Notes: generated from the sequence alone by a model not told the origin. Positions 28,877 to 39,899 are shown, numbered from the stretch's first letter. The stretch is DNA of 64,000 nucleotides from Limosilactobacillus equigenerosi DSM 18793 = JCM 14505 (GCF_001311375.1 NZ_BBAS01000007.1:1-64000), one strand, 5' to 3'. A program made the numbers and translations.

Positions 28877-29139
28877 TACTTCCCTGCCTCAGTTTCCTTT
28901 AAATAATGGTTAACTAAGGCTTCCACAATTTCATCGCGTTGGAATTGCCGAATTAAATTCCGCGCATCATTAAGCCGTGGAATATAAGCTGGATCACCAG
29001 ACATTAAATACCCAACAATTTGATTCGTAGGGTTATATCCTTTTGCTTCTAACGCTTGGTAAACAATCTCTAACGTTTCTTCAATACTTTTATCCCGTTT
29101 TTGCCCGAAATCATAAAACATTGTGTTATCACTAGCCAT
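28876..29139 (-). CDS. ireB: IreB family regulatory phosphoprotein (UPF0297)
   Basis: An 87-residue protein matching Ire[19 protein letters not shown] near the start (the two Thr/Ser positions of the N-terminal part are the region phosphorylated by the PASTA kinase IreK in enterococci), then [26 protein letters not shown]. In enterococci it tunes cephalosporin tolerance. It is first of three genes with ruvX and DUF1292. AGGAGG precedes the ATG, and the frame is intact. Confidence 0.92.
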   Translation of the reverse strand: MASDNTMFYDFGQKRDKSIEETLEIVYQALEAKGYNPTNQIVGYLMSGDPAYIPRLNDARNLIRQFQRDEIVEALVNHYLKETEAGK

Positions 29140-29283
29140 TTCGTTAACCTCCTTAGATTTTATTAATCTATTTTACTACAAGTTAGCATTAATTTCACTA
29201 ATAGCAATTACTAAACACTAATTGAACCAAGCCTAAGAACGTGCTAAGATGATGAAGTTATATCAAAGATGCGAGGTAAGATT

Positions 29284-30353
29284 ATGAACGAACAACCCCG
29301 GCAACGGGTGATTAAATATCAACAACCACCTTATCACAATAGTAATCGTTTCTATCGGATTTTACGGTGGACAATTTCGTTAATTGTCATTGGTATTGCG
29401 TTGCTAGGTAGTTATGAATACTATCAATTACATCAAACAGCAACGAAAGTCTTTAAGACTGACAGCGCCAAGATTGATAAAAAAACTCCGTGAAGGAAAA
29501 CCCGTTTCCGTCCTCGTGATGGGAACTGATAACGGCGCAATTGGACGGAATAAATCCTTCTGGGGGATGGAAATACTGATTCCATGGAATTAGTGACGGC
29601 TAACCCGAAGACGAAAACTTTAACCATGACCAGTATTCCGCGGGATATGCTGGTCAAAGTCACCCATGATGGCGACGTGCAATACGTTAAGATTAATGCC
29701 TCCTACCCAATTGGCGGGGCTAAATTAGCTAAACACCAAGTTAGCGAACTCCTTGGCGTCCCCGTTGACTACTATGCTTTAGTTAACATGGGTGTGATGG
29801 AAAAAAATCGTGACGGCTGTGGGTGGCGTTGACGTTAACAATCCGTTTAAGTTTAAATACGAAGGGCATACCTTTAAAAAAAGGTCCCCAACACTTAAAT
29901 GGCACCAACGCTTTGAAGTACTCACGGATGCGGTATGAAGACCCTAACAATGACTATGGGCGTCAAAAACGGCAACAACAAGTCATTCAAAGTATCGTTA
30001 ATAAGTTTAAACAACATGGTTCAATCAATATGATTAATCAACTCTTAGATGCCACGGAAGATGGAGTTAAGACTGATTTACCATTAAGTGGAGTTTCCGC
30101 TATTTATACTAACTACAAACCAACAATGGAACACCTTGAAAAGTACCACTTCCAAGGAAAAGATGCCAAAATTGATGACATTGATTACCAAGTGGCCACG
30201 CCCAAGGAAATTAACCGCGTTTCGAAGTTAATCCGGCAGCAATTAGGCTTAAAGCCAAAGCACGTCGTCAACAACGAAACAAAGTTGTACAACATGCAAA
30301 CCACTTATAATGGTTACAACCACGTTGAATTTCAATTACCAAGTTCATACTAA
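29284..30353 (+). CDS. LytR-CpsA-Psr (LCP) wall polymer ligase (four frameshifts)
   Basis: LCP proteins transfer teichoic acid or capsular polymer from undecaprenyl-PP to peptidoglycan at the outer membrane face. A cytoplasmic basic N-terminus and one membrane segment (about residues 29-49) precede the LCP domain, with VLVMGTDN, NTDSMELV, SIPRDMLV, the KINASYPIGG stretch, and the signature RMRYEDPNNDYGRQKRQQQV carrying the conserved Arg and Asp residues. Single-base indels occur in or near A runs around 29484, 29565, 29805 and 29878; restoring them gives about 356 residues. It borders the envelope gene region, so it may attach the polymer made there (inference). GAGGT lies before the ATG at 29284. 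Confidence 0.85.
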
Positions 30354-30356
30354 GCC

Positions 30357-30394
30357 AAAACGGTTGATCGTCATCGTGACGATCAACCGTTTTG
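30357..30394. terminator. Bidirectional rho-independent terminator
   Basis: Perfect arms AAAACGGTTGATCGT/ACGATCAACCGTTTT around a short loop, between the convergent LCP and acyltransferase genes. Confidence 0.88.
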
Positions 30395-30401
30395 ATTTTT
30401 A

Positions 30402-31383
30402 TCAATCATTTAATTTACTTTGCCTAAATATCCGTAATCCAATTAGATAAATCATTAAGATTACTAAGTCTACCCCTAACCGTATCAAAGCCGCTACATT
30501 ATTAGAATGAATCATTCCTTGCCAAGTTAGCCAATATAAATCTAAATGATGAATAACTAAAATTGCTAGGGTATGTTGACCAATCAATAATAATGGTTTA
30601 GCTAGTTGTGTCTTTAGTAATCCCTTTGAAACATAAATCATTACTAATGTTCCAGCAATTGCTTCAACTAGATTTAAAATAAAATTGGGATACGTTCTAT
30701 TTGATAATTCAAGATAAGTATTGTTCTGAATACAAGCTAACCAAAAAAATTAACGACAATATCACTAAGCCAAATTCATAGTGGCTATCACTATAATTTA
30801 GTTCTTTTAATATCCGACCTACCCACATCAAGAAGGCAGCGATTACGGCCACGTCCAGAGCTTGTGGTATCCAAACATGCAGTGATATTTGATAACCGAA
30901 ATAAGCTAAAATTGCCAAAATTGATCCTAGATAACGAACATCCTTGATTAGCAATTCCGCAATATTAAAAATGATTTTCGCCCAAAACATTACAAACAAA
31001 AACCACATCACCCCAACATTTCCAACAACCATCTGTCCATTATCAAAGGTATTCGATCCCCAAAAATTCCGACAATCACCTGTTTAATCATCATCAATAA
31101 TGGCTGATGATTGAATATCTCAAATTCTATCGATAGCAACATCACCATTAACGCTGCCACTAACCAAACCTTCCGAAAAGATTTCTTAGTGCTTGACCAA
31201 AATTTACTCCAGGTAGTTAACGGTTTGGCTGTATATCCAGATAAGATATAGAACAATGGCATATGAAAAGAAAAAAATAAATACTCTCGCATTACCTTGT
31301 ACTTCATGCCCAATTACCATCATAAGAATGGCAATAGCTTTGGCAACATCAACCCATTCAATTCGTTTAAATTTGTTTGTCAT
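30402..31383 (-). CDS. Membrane acyltransferase (acyltransferase_3 family), frameshifted
   Basis: The reconstructed protein of about 327 residues begins RIEWVDVAKAIAILMMVIGHE, continues FFSFHMPLFYILSGY and has about ten hydrophobic segments. This is the pattern of the acyltransferase_3/fucose-4-O-acetylase (YcfT-like) group, which O-acetylates extracellular or lipid-linked sugars; the His in IGH is the conserved catalytic-site residue. Indels lie near 31270-31276, 31020 and the T7 run at 30743-30749. It follows the AI-2E family permease gene on the same strand with eight bases between, so it likely shares its transcript. Acetyl acceptor unknown. Confidence 0.72.
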
Positions 31384-31391
31384 CTAAACCT

Positions 31392-32485
31392 CTAACTCTC
31401 TTTTTCTAATCGATAAATATTCCAAAAGTAGTTTAACACCGTCCGACAAACTGCATATACCGGAACACATAGAATCATCCCCCCAATTCCGGCTAGATTA
31501 CCAGCTGCTAACAACAGCACAATAATCGTTAACGGATGAATTTTAAGTGATTTTCCAATAATATTTGGATAAATAATATTCCCATCAATTTGTTGCACAA
31601 TAATCACGACGATAATTACCCAAAGGGCTTGCGTTGGTGACACCGCAAACGCAACTAATAGAGCCGGCGTAATACCGATATACGGTCCAACATATGGCAC
31701 CATATTTGTTAGTCCCGCAATAATCCCGAGCACAATCGCCATCGGTTGGCCAATAATTAAATAGCCAATCGTCGTTCCTAGGCTACGAATAAGCATTCTA
31801 AGGCCTGACCAGCGATATAACTCGATAATGTTTGATTCATTTGGTGTAATAGCTCCCGTACTTCTTTTGCATGCCGTTCACTAAAGAATCGTTGAATGCT
31901 CGGCGTAAACTTAGGACTATCTTTAAGCATATAGAAGAGCATTACGGGAACCGTAACAATAATCACCACTACATTTGCCACCATCCCAATTAAGGAACCC
32001 GCACTAGTTGATAGAACGTTTACGGTCCGCTTTAAAAACTTCGTTAAATTATCACTAATTTGATCATAGTAGCTAGATAAATCAACGCGTCGTACCCAAT
32101 CATAATGGGAAATTTCATTAATTAACGCTTGCCCCTGTTTCGTGGCATGTGGCAACCAACTTAACAACTCATTAAATTCATTAATCACGGGTTGAATCAA
32201 CGCTAAAATCACACTAATAATGGCCGTCAATAAAAGAATCACAATTAATAAACTCGCTATTGATCGTGGTAAATGGTGACCCTTAATTTTGATTTTCAAA
32301 AGCAAGCCTAATAATGGCCGCATCATATAATACAAGAAAATTGACACCACCAATGGAATAAAAATCGCTGAGATAAATGTGATTAATGGCGCTAAGATAA
32401 ACGTTAATTGACTTCCAACCCACAGCAGGCAGACAACAATCAATGCTTCTAGCGACCACAATAATATTTTGCGTTCATTTGTCAT
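31392..32485 (-). CDS. AI-2E family transporter (PF01594), frameshifted
   Basis: A permease of about 364 residues with seven to eight hydrophobic segments and the family blocks FFSERHAKEVRELLHQMNQTLSSY and a C-terminal GIIAGLTNMVPYVGPYIG followed by QQIDGNIIYPNIIGKSL. One indel near 31797 splits it. The family name is historical; members are exporters or sodium/proton antiporters of varied substrates, so I assign no substrate. Its start overlaps the stop of the GtrB-like glycosyltransferase by one base, so coupled translation is likely. Confidence 0.85.
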
Positions 32486-33417
32486 TACTTCTTTTCCTTT
32501 ACGATGTAAATCGGGCGGTTTTTAACTTGGAGATAAATTTTACCAATATATTTGCCAATGATTCCGAGACACAGTAACTGTAAGCCACCAATCATCAAAA
32601 TGATGCTGACTAAGGATGCCCATCCGAAGACACTCGTGGCTGGCGCCACAAAATGGCGAATAACTACAAAGACAACCCCAATCAACGACAAGATAAACGA
32701 TGCGCCACCAATCCAAACTGCCAACGATAATGGAGCTTGTGAGAAATCCATAATCCCATCGAAGGCATACTTAAATAGTTTGCGCATTGACCAACTAGTA
32801 TTACCTGCAACCCGCTCCACATTTTCGTATTCAAGATACCTCGTCTTAAAACCAACCCAACTAAAAATCCCCTTCGAAAATCGGTCATATTCGGTCATTG
32901 AAAGAATTGCATCCACCATTTGGCGGGTCATCATTCGATAATCGCGAGCTCCATTCACAATATTGGTATTCGAAATCCGATTAATTACATCATAAAATTT
33001 ATCACTTAAGAATGATTTTAGTTTAGCTTCTCCGGTCCGACTCGTTCGCCGAGTTCCCACACAGTCATAATCCGTCGTCGATAAAGTTTCATACATTTCC
33101 ACTAAATATTCCGGCGGATCTTGTAAATCAACATCCATTACGACCACATAATCTCCGGTTGCTGCCTGTAAACCAGCGTAGAGAGCTGCTTCTTTCCCAA
33201 AATTACGAGAAAATGTTACATAATGAACTTGATTCGGATTGGATACATTTATTTTTTTTATTTCTGATAAGGTTTGATCAGACGACCCGTCATCGATAAA
33301 CCAATATTCTGTTTCCAACGATTTAATTTTATCAACAACTTTTTCCACCGCTGGATAAAATAATGAGATAGATTCCTGTTCATTATAACAAGGAACAATT
33401 ATCGATAGCTTTTTCAT
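32485..33417 (-). CDS. GtrB/CsbB-like polyprenyl-phosphate glycosyltransferase (GT2)
   Basis: A 310-residue GT2 enzyme that should transfer a sugar to undecaprenyl phosphate. The start is KKLSIIVPCYNEQESI, the nucleotide-sugar site is MDVDLQDPPEYL (DxD), RDYRMM and FSWVGFKT follow, and two C-terminal membrane helices (about residues 228-250 and 262-285) match the GtrB/CsbB group used for teichoic acid or polysaccharide side-chain glycosylation. The frame is intact. No GtcA-like flippase or GT-C partner sits next to it; the permease and acyltransferase follow directly. Confidence 0.88.
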   Translation of the reverse strand: MKKLSIIVPCYNEQESISLFYPAVEKVVDKIKSLETEYWFIDDGSSDQTLSEIKKINVSNPNQVHYVTFSRNFGKEAALYAGLQAATGDYVVVMDVDLQDPPEYLVEMYETLSTTDYDCVGTRRTSRTGEAKLKSFLSDKFYDVINRISNTNIVNGARDYRMMTRQMVDAILSMTEYDRFSKGIFSWVGFKTRYLEYENVERVAGNTSWSMRKLFKYAFDGIMDFSQAPLSLAVWIGGASFILSLIGVVFVVIRHFVAPATSVFGWASLVSIILMIGGLQLLCLGIIGKYIGKIYLQVKNRPIYIVKEKK

Positions 33418-33436
33418 TGTAATAATTTCCTTTCAA

Positions 33437-33470
33437 AAAAACACGGTACAAATTAATGTACCGTGTTTTA
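33437..33470 (-). terminator. Rho-independent terminator after the glucosaminidase autolysin gene
   Basis: Arms ACACGGTACA/TGTACCGTGT with T7 on the minus strand, between the autolysin stop and the GtrB-like gene. Confidence 0.82.
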
Positions 33471-33497
33471 TTATACAAGATAATACTTAACTATTCT

Positions 33498-35047
33498 TCA
33501 ATTACTTTTAATTGCAAAGGCAATCCGATCATAATCATCTAATGCATAAGAACGAATCGTATTTTGAAGTGTCGTTGCATACGTTGGTGCCGTAGCATAA
33601 CCATCTTGTTGAATCTTACGCGTCACACTTGTGTAATTCTTATCCCATAATAAATTACTGTAACGAGAATTTTGAACTAAGAACAGAGCGTGATCCTTGA
33701 CTGATTGGTCATTGTTATCGTAAGCACGGAAGCCATCGTTAATTACGACATACTTACCATTGAAGTATTCACCAGTAGGCATATTAGCAACCTTACCAGT
33801 CCAACCATGACTAGCCTTAATCCCAAATAAGTTATGGTAACGAGATGATAACGTTGATTGCCCCCATCCAGATTCAATGATAGCTTGCGCCAACGTCAAT
33901 GATGGTAAGACCCCATGTTCAACCCAACCTTGGACCGCCCCATTAACAATACTTGATAAGAAGGCATCGTGATGAGCGCTAATTCCGGTGTAACCAACAA
34001 CCCCATTTTTATCAAAGTATAGCTTACCAACTGGCGTTTGGACTTCTTCATTCTTAGCTAAATTACCATCAGGTTTAACAAAATAAACCTTACCATTGTT
34101 GTAGTAAAGAGTATTTTTAGTACCAGCCGGAATATTAAATCCATTCTCTTCAATCTTAGTAACAAATCCATTTTTATCGGCGTGATACTTATTTCCATTA
34201 ACCGTGATATCCTTATTCTTAGTAACTAAGTACGTAACTGGATCAAAATACCATAAAGAGCCAGCCCACTCCTGAAGGCCACTTTGAATCCGTCCGTCAT
34301 TACCAACAAGGTAGTAATCACCCCATTGGGATTTAACATAATCACGTTTTTTTACTTAATGTATAGTATGTTGGATCAAAGTACCAGTAGCTTCCAGCCC
34401 ATTCTTGCACGCCTGATTGAATCCGACCATCATTACCAACTAAATACCATTCACCCCATTGGGATTTAATGTAGTCTTTCTTTTGACTAAGCAAATATGT
34501 TGTTGGGTCAAAGTACCAATAACTTCCGGACCATTCTTGCACACCTGATTGAATCCGGCCAGTACTATCTTTAAGGTACCAATCTCCCCAATCAGACTTA
34601 AAGTAATCCTTCTTTTGACTCAACGTGTAATTCGTCTTATCAAAGTCCCAATAACTTCCGGCCCATTCTTGCACACCTGATAAAGCCTTCCCATTATCCG
34701 TCAAATACCAACTCGTCCCTTTACCATTAATGGTTGGTAATTCTTGATATGCCTTTCCACTCGTGGTTTTACCATTATTATAGTAAGTCCACGATTTATC
34801 AGTAGCTTGTTGCCAACCGTTTTTTTACCGTATTTTGTTGATTATTATTAGCGGGAGTCGTTTGAGAACCATTACTATTGGTTTGCTTTACTTGCGTTGT
34901 ATTAACGGACGTTGTCGGATTATCATTTGCAGTCGCAAAGGTACTATTAAGAGCCATTAAAGAAGCTGTTGATACTACTGTTGTTACAGCTGCCATGCAC
35001 CACTTCTTTCCACTCTTATATAACTTAAATCGTTTTAAATTATCCAT
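33498..35047 (-). CDS. Wall-binding-repeat autolysin with glucosaminidase domain (two frameshifts)
   Basis: A secreted protein of about 516 residues. It has the KxYKxGKxW signal (KLYKSGKKW), an Asn/Thr-rich linker, about five aromatic wall-binding repeats (GVQEWAGSYWYFDPTTYLLSQ type), and a C-terminal glucosaminidase domain (LTLAQAIIESGWGQSTLSSRYHN, LFGIKA; the Glu of IIESGWG is the likely catalytic acid). The family cuts GlcNAc-MurNAc linkages for cell separation. Two A-run indels (about 34822-34828 and 34345-34352) split it into three frames that join when one base is changed at each. It is the first of three adjacent repeat-anchored wall enzymes, each with its own terminator. Confidence 0.87.
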
Positions 35048-35100
35048 TAATCTTCCTATCCTTTTATTTTGATATTTTAAGTATACTAAAATTTAAGTAC

Positions 35101-35156
35101 AAAAAAAACCACTGTGAACATTTTGTTAATAAATTGAAATATGTTCACAGTAGTTT
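35101..35156 (-). terminator. Rho-independent terminator after the class A serine hydrolase gene
   Basis: Eleven-bp arms ACTGTGAACAT/ATGTTCACAGT (35111-35151) with a T8 run on the minus strand. Confidence 0.82.
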
Positions 35157-35179
35157 GTTGTTGTTTTGTAATATTTTTA

Positions 35180-36898
35180 TTATCCTAACAGATTCTTAAC
35201 TGTTTGCGCAACTTGTTCAATCTTGTTAGCCCCAGTTGGATAATTATTCCCAAACGTATAAACCGCAATGGTATAACCATTATCCCAACCTTGCGGAATA
35301 AAACCAATACTGGAGACCCACCAAGCGCCATTGGAAGAATTCCAACCATTTTTAATGTAATAATTACTACTACCGGCTGAAATTCCCCAACGTTGACTTG
35401 GCGTCACGCTCCCCATTAGAGATTTAATCGTATTCTTGGAACTTTGATTTAGGTACCCATCATTTGGGTTCAAGTAAATTTCATGCAATAACTTTAATTG
35501 ATCCGTTGCAGACGTTTCCGTCGTTCCCCAATGTTGATCAATGTACGATTCATTCATTCCTAAATCCCGGAATGCTTGGTTCAAATTACGGTTACCACCT
35601 AAATAACGATTAATAATCGTGGTCGTCGCATCATTATCACTATTACGAATCATACGTTGCGCTAAATCGTATTGCGTTCCATCTAGTTTACCGCCTGTAT
35701 TATGTAATAACATTGCTAACACGGTAACCTTAATCGTTGAAGCCGTATGATACCGCATGTTTCCAGAATTGTTATAACTAAAAATTTCGCCCGTCTTTTG
35801 TGATTGAATGGCAACTTGAATGTTTGAACCAAGCGCATTCACCTTATTAATAATTGGGCTTAAATCACTCATCACTCCTTGACCATTAAAGGCATATAAA
35901 CGACCATTAATCGTCTTTAATTGTGAAGTTAATAATTGACCACTTGGAGTTGCGTAATAACTTTTCCCATTAAACCAAACTTGCTGATTCTTGACTAATA
36001 AATATGTATTCGGATCAAAGAACCAGTAACTGCCGGCCCATTCCTGCACCCCAGATTGAATTCGACCATCATTGCCAACTAGATACCATGATCCCCATTG
36101 TGACTTGATGTAATCTTTCTTGGTTCTTAATAAATACGTATTCGGGTCAAAGTACCAATAACTTCCAGCCCATTCTTGCACACCGGATTGAATCCGACCG
36201 TCGTTGCCAACGAGGTACCATAATCCCCATTGCGACTTGACATAGTCACGTTTCGTACTTAATAAATAATTATTTGAATTAAAATACCAATAACTACCGG
36301 ACCATGCTTGGACGCCACTTTGGGCGTGACCATGGTCCACTAAATACCAATTACCATTATTCGCTTTATCGTACGCCCGGCGCTTTGAGAAGGTATATGT
36401 GTTAGAATCCATATCATAAATTTGGCCATTAACTTGTTGAACCCCTGATTGAATGCGCCCATCTTCGCCAACCACATATTGATTTCCCCACTCGGAAACC
36501 AATTGACGTTTTTGACTTAATAAGTATGTATTGGGATCAAAGTACCAAAATGATCCCGCCCACGATTGAATTTGATTTTGTGCTTGACCATTATCAACTA
36601 AGTACCAATTTTCGCCAGTCCCGTTAATGGTTGGTAATTTAACATAATCTTTTCCTGTCTTAACTTGACCATTCGTATAATACGTCCAACTTTGGTCACT
36701 ATTTTGTTGCCAACCATTTTTAATCATACTTGACACTGGTGAAGTAGACATTACTAATTGATTATTAGCTTTTGTTGCTTGATTTAAATTACTGGTACTA
36801 GTACTATCATCGGCTTGAACCAATGGTACATTAACCAGCATGCCACCAAATACCACTGTTGCTATCAACAGTGAGGCTTTAACGTTCCTTAAATTCAT
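35180..36898 (-). CDS. Wall-binding-repeat protein with class A beta-lactamase-fold serine hydrolase domain
   Basis: A 572-residue secreted protein with an ordinary Sec signal peptide (no KxYKxGKxW). Residues ~55-340 are six or seven aromatic wall-binding repeats. From about residue 347 a beta-lactamase/transpeptidase-like domain carries S-T-I-K (Ser about 387), S-D-N (about 420) and K-N-G (about 516), the three class A active-site elements. Such domains act on D-Ala-D-Ala-type or beta-lactam substrates; fused to wall-binding repeats, a peptidoglycan or wall-ester role is more likely than drug resistance (inference). The frame is intact. Its first repeats are nearly identical to those of the next gene. 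Confidence 0.85.
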   Translation of the reverse strand: MNLRNVKASLLIATVVFGGMLVNVPLVQADDSTSTSNLNQATKANNQLVMSTSPVSSMIKNGWQQNSDQSWTYYTNGQVKTGKDYVKLPTINGTGENWYLVDNGQAQNQIQSWAGSFWYFDPNTYLLSQKRQLVSEWGNQYVVGEDGRIQSGVQQVNGQIYDMDSNTYTFSKRRAYDKANNGNWYLVDHGHAQSGVQAWSGSYWYFNSNNYLLSTKRDYVKSQWGLWYLVGNDGRIQSGVQEWAGSYWYFDPNTYLLRTKKDYIKSQWGSWYLVGNDGRIQSGVQEWAGSYWFFDPNTYLLVKNQQVWFNGKSYYATPSGQLLTSQLKTINGRLYAFNGQGVMSDLSPIINKVNALGSNIQVAIQSQKTGEIFSYNNSGNMRYHTASTIKVTVLAMLLHNTGGKLDGTQYDLAQRMIRNSDNDATTTIINRYLGGNRNLNQAFRDLGMNESYIDQHWGTTETSATDQLKLLHEIYLNPNDGYLNQSSKNTIKSLMGSVTPSQRWGISAGSSNYYIKNGWNSSNGAWWVSSIGFIPQGWDNGYTIAVYTFGNNYPTGANKIEQVAQTVKNLLG

Positions 36899-36966
36899 CC
36901 TAATTACCTCTTTATTTAAATAACGGTAATATTATACTGTATATCATAAAAAAACTTCAATAACAT

Positions 36967-36999
36967 AAAAAAAGCAGCCTACCAAAAACGGTAACTGCT
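36967..36999 (-). terminator. Rho-independent terminator after the amidase gene
   Basis: Arms AGCAG-TACC and GGTA-CTGCT with a T7 run on the minus strand, just past the amidase stop. Confidence 0.78.
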
Positions 37000-37014
37000 C
37001 AGATAAATATTTAG

Positions 37015-38699
37015 TTATAGACCAAATTGTAAATCATGGGCTAATTTAGCTTGCGTAACACCAAAACGATTTAAGTACCCATATGGATCGGTGTGTCCAC
37101 CACCATACCATACGTTATTGGTTACCCAAAGGTGAGATTTGATTCCTGGTGTATCCTTTCCACCCACATCAAGAGTTAATGGAATTCCATAAGCTAATGC
37201 GTATGAACGAGCCAAGTTCACATAGGCTTTGTAATCTTGCCAGAATTGATTAGCATTCCAAGTCCGACCAAGTTCAATTTGGACTGGGGCATCAATATTC
37301 GCTCCCCCAGCAGCCCAGGAAACTTTCCCCGGTTGAGATACTTGATAAATTTTACCACCGTCACCAACTACAAAAGTTGAATAAACTCCCTTGACGTTTT
37401 CGTTATTTACACTCGCCTTAGTTTGATTGTAGAAGTAAGCCGCATTCGCAGCAGCCCCCGTTTCAACACCAACTTCATGTAGAATAATATATTTATTATT
37501 AGCGGTCCGTTCGTCACCCCAAGCTTGGTTAATCATGTAAGTTTTAATCGTATCAATATTCACTAGATTTAGCGCCTTAACCCGACCATCTTGATCAGCG
37601 TGATATTTAACTCCATTGATATAGAAATCCTTATTCTTAACCAATAGATATGATGCAGGATCAAAGTACCAGTAACTTCCAGCCCATTCTTGCAAGCCAG
37701 ATTGAATTCGACCGTCATTTCCAACGAGGTACCAATCACCCCATTGTGACTTGATATAGTCGCGTTTCTTACTTAAAAGATACGTAGCTGGATCAAAGTA
37801 CCAATAACTACCAGCCCACTCTTGCACACCACTTTGAATCCGACCGTCATTTCCAACAAGGTACCAATCACCCCATTGCGACTTAACGTAATCTCTCTTT
37901 TGACTTAATAAGTACGTTGTTGGGTCAAAGTACCAGTAACTACCCGACCATTCTTGCACGCCGGATTGGATCCGACCGTCGTTACCAACCAAGTAATATA
38001 ATCCCCATTGGGACTTGATATAATCTTTCTTTTGACTTAATAAATATGTCGTTGGATTAAAGTACCAGTAACTGCCGGCCCATTCTTGCACACCACTTTG
38101 AGCTTTACCGTGATCAACTAAATACCAACTACCATTGTTTGCCTGAGCATATGCACGCCGATTTGAATATGTATAAGAGCTAGGATCCATATCATAAATT
38201 TGGCCATTAACTTGTTGAACCCCTGATTGGATCCGACCATCTTCGCCAACCACATATTGATTCCCCCACTCGGAAACCAATTGACGTTTTTGACTTAATA
38301 GGTAGGTATTCGGGTCAAAATACCAAAACGATCCTGCCCACGATTGAATTTGATTTTGCGCCCGACCATTGTCAACTAAATACCAGTTTTCGCCAGTCCC
38401 GTTAATGGTTGCTAACTTAGCATAATGCCGTCCTTGTTTAACTGATTGGTCGTTTCCCACATAAGTATAACCACCATTTTCTTGTTTCCAATTAGCTTGC
38501 GAATCATTCGCCACTTGTTGACGATTAGCAGATTGATTCGTTGCTGTTGGTGCTAATGACGTAACTTGAGTTGTCGATGGTTGTTGTCCTGTTTCGTCAG
38601 CTGATACCGAAATGGTTCCTAATGCCAACGTAGCAACGGCTACCCCCAACATCGTCGTAACCCACAGTTTACCTTTTTTTTGTATAATTTAACTTTCAA
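37015..38699 (-). CDS. Wall-binding-repeat N-acetylmuramoyl-L-alanine amidase (amidase_2)
   Basis: A secreted protein of about 561 residues. The N-terminus reads KLYKKGKLW (KxYKxGKxW) only if the A8 run at 38673-38680 is shortened by two; a TTG start at 38699 then has AAGGAAC upstream. A Thr/Gln linker and seven aromatic wall-binding repeats follow. The C-terminal ~175 residues form an amidase_2 (T7 lysozyme/PGRP) domain: IILHEVGVETG (Zn His), GDGGKIYQVSQPGKVSWAAGG, and the later SHLWVTNN and GGGHTDPYGYL (Zn His). It cleaves between MurNAc and L-Ala. The uninterrupted frame alone starts at 38652. Confidence 0.87.
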
Positions 38700-38773
38700 A
38701 ATTTGTTCCTTCCCACTAATCAATAAAATTTAATTTTTAATACCAAGAAGTAAGTATATACAAATCCATGGAC

Positions 38774-38827
38774 AAAAAAACCTCCACATCAAGTTTGTAA
38801 ACAAATTGCAAACTGATTTAGAGGTTT
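38774..38827 (-). terminator. Rho-independent terminator after the acyltransferase/flippase operon
   Basis: Nested arms AACCTC/GAGGTT and AGTTTG/CAAACT with a T7 run on the minus strand, just past the stop at 38845. Confidence 0.75.
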
Positions 38828-38844
38828 GTTAATAAACTGTAATA

Positions 38845-39899
38845 TTAAGGGAGTATATAGCGAATTGGTTTAAACTTCCGTAAACCAATCACAATCGGAA
38901 CTAATGAGAAATAAATAATAAATGGCCAAATTAATACATGAATCGGGTTTCTTAAAACACCAAGATAAAGTGACCACTTACTTTCATCAACCTTAAAAAA
39001 CAGTAAATCAAGAAATTCCAGAGCTAATGGATGCAAGATATAAATTCCTAACGTCGCACTAGCTGCTAATTTGAACCCATTTGCCCACTTAGATAAATCA
39101 AACCGTTCTGTTAAATATTTAATACCTAAGTAAAGTGACGCAGTATAAAAAAATAACGTAACATGATTCAAAACAAGATATTCAGACTTAGTCAACGCAT
39201 TCAAAATGTTTACAATTAGAACAATGAACCCTAACCCATATATAATTCGTGATTCACGATATGTAAACAAATCATTTTTAACTAAATATCCAAACACATA
39301 ATATATTACCCATGATCCAGTTAATATCGGAACCCCAAGATTCGTTTGATTATACTTGAAACCTAAAACAGCAAATAAATTTGGTAAAATTTCCGCAACA
39401 ATCATTCCAACGTAAAATGAATACTTTAGAATCAATTCATTAAATTTTGCTACTACTGCCAATAATGGAGTTGCCAAATACAATTGAATAATTACAAAAA
39501 AAAGAACCAAAATAAATTATCAATACGATTATCAGAAAAGCGTTGAATAAAGTCATGTAACCCTAATTGGGGATGATGAATCACGCCCGGGAAGGCGTAG
39601 TATTTATAACTATACAGATAAAAGAATACTGACCAAAATAACAGTGGCACAACCGTTTTTAATATTCTCCTTTTGAAAAAAATCTTCGTTGAATATCGAT
39701 CTAAGTAGCTTAAATTGGTTGCTCCTGAATTCATAAAAAAACAACCCGACCGCCGGTAATGCCACAACTTGAATAACGTTAGCTAATATTGTTGTCAATG
39801 CATTTGGATTACCAAAATGAGCAATTTGAGCTGTATGCTGAACTATTACTAAAAAATTGCTAAACAATTAACAATATCAATATATACGTATCGTTTCAT
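38845..39899 (-). CDS. Membrane acyltransferase (acyltransferase_3 family) of the polysaccharide cluster, frameshifted
   Basis: The reconstructed protein of about 350 residues begins RYVYIDIVNCLAIFLVIVQHT, then ALPAVGLFFY, with about ten hydrophobic segments. This is the acyltransferase_3/OafA-like pattern of enzymes that O-acetylate surface polysaccharide; the His in VQHT is the conserved site. Indels lie near 39855 (T run), 39730-39740 and 39500-39510. The ATG at 39899 with GGAGAGAG directly follows the Wzx stop, so it is the last gene of that operon. The sugar acceptor is unknown. Confidence 0.72.
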
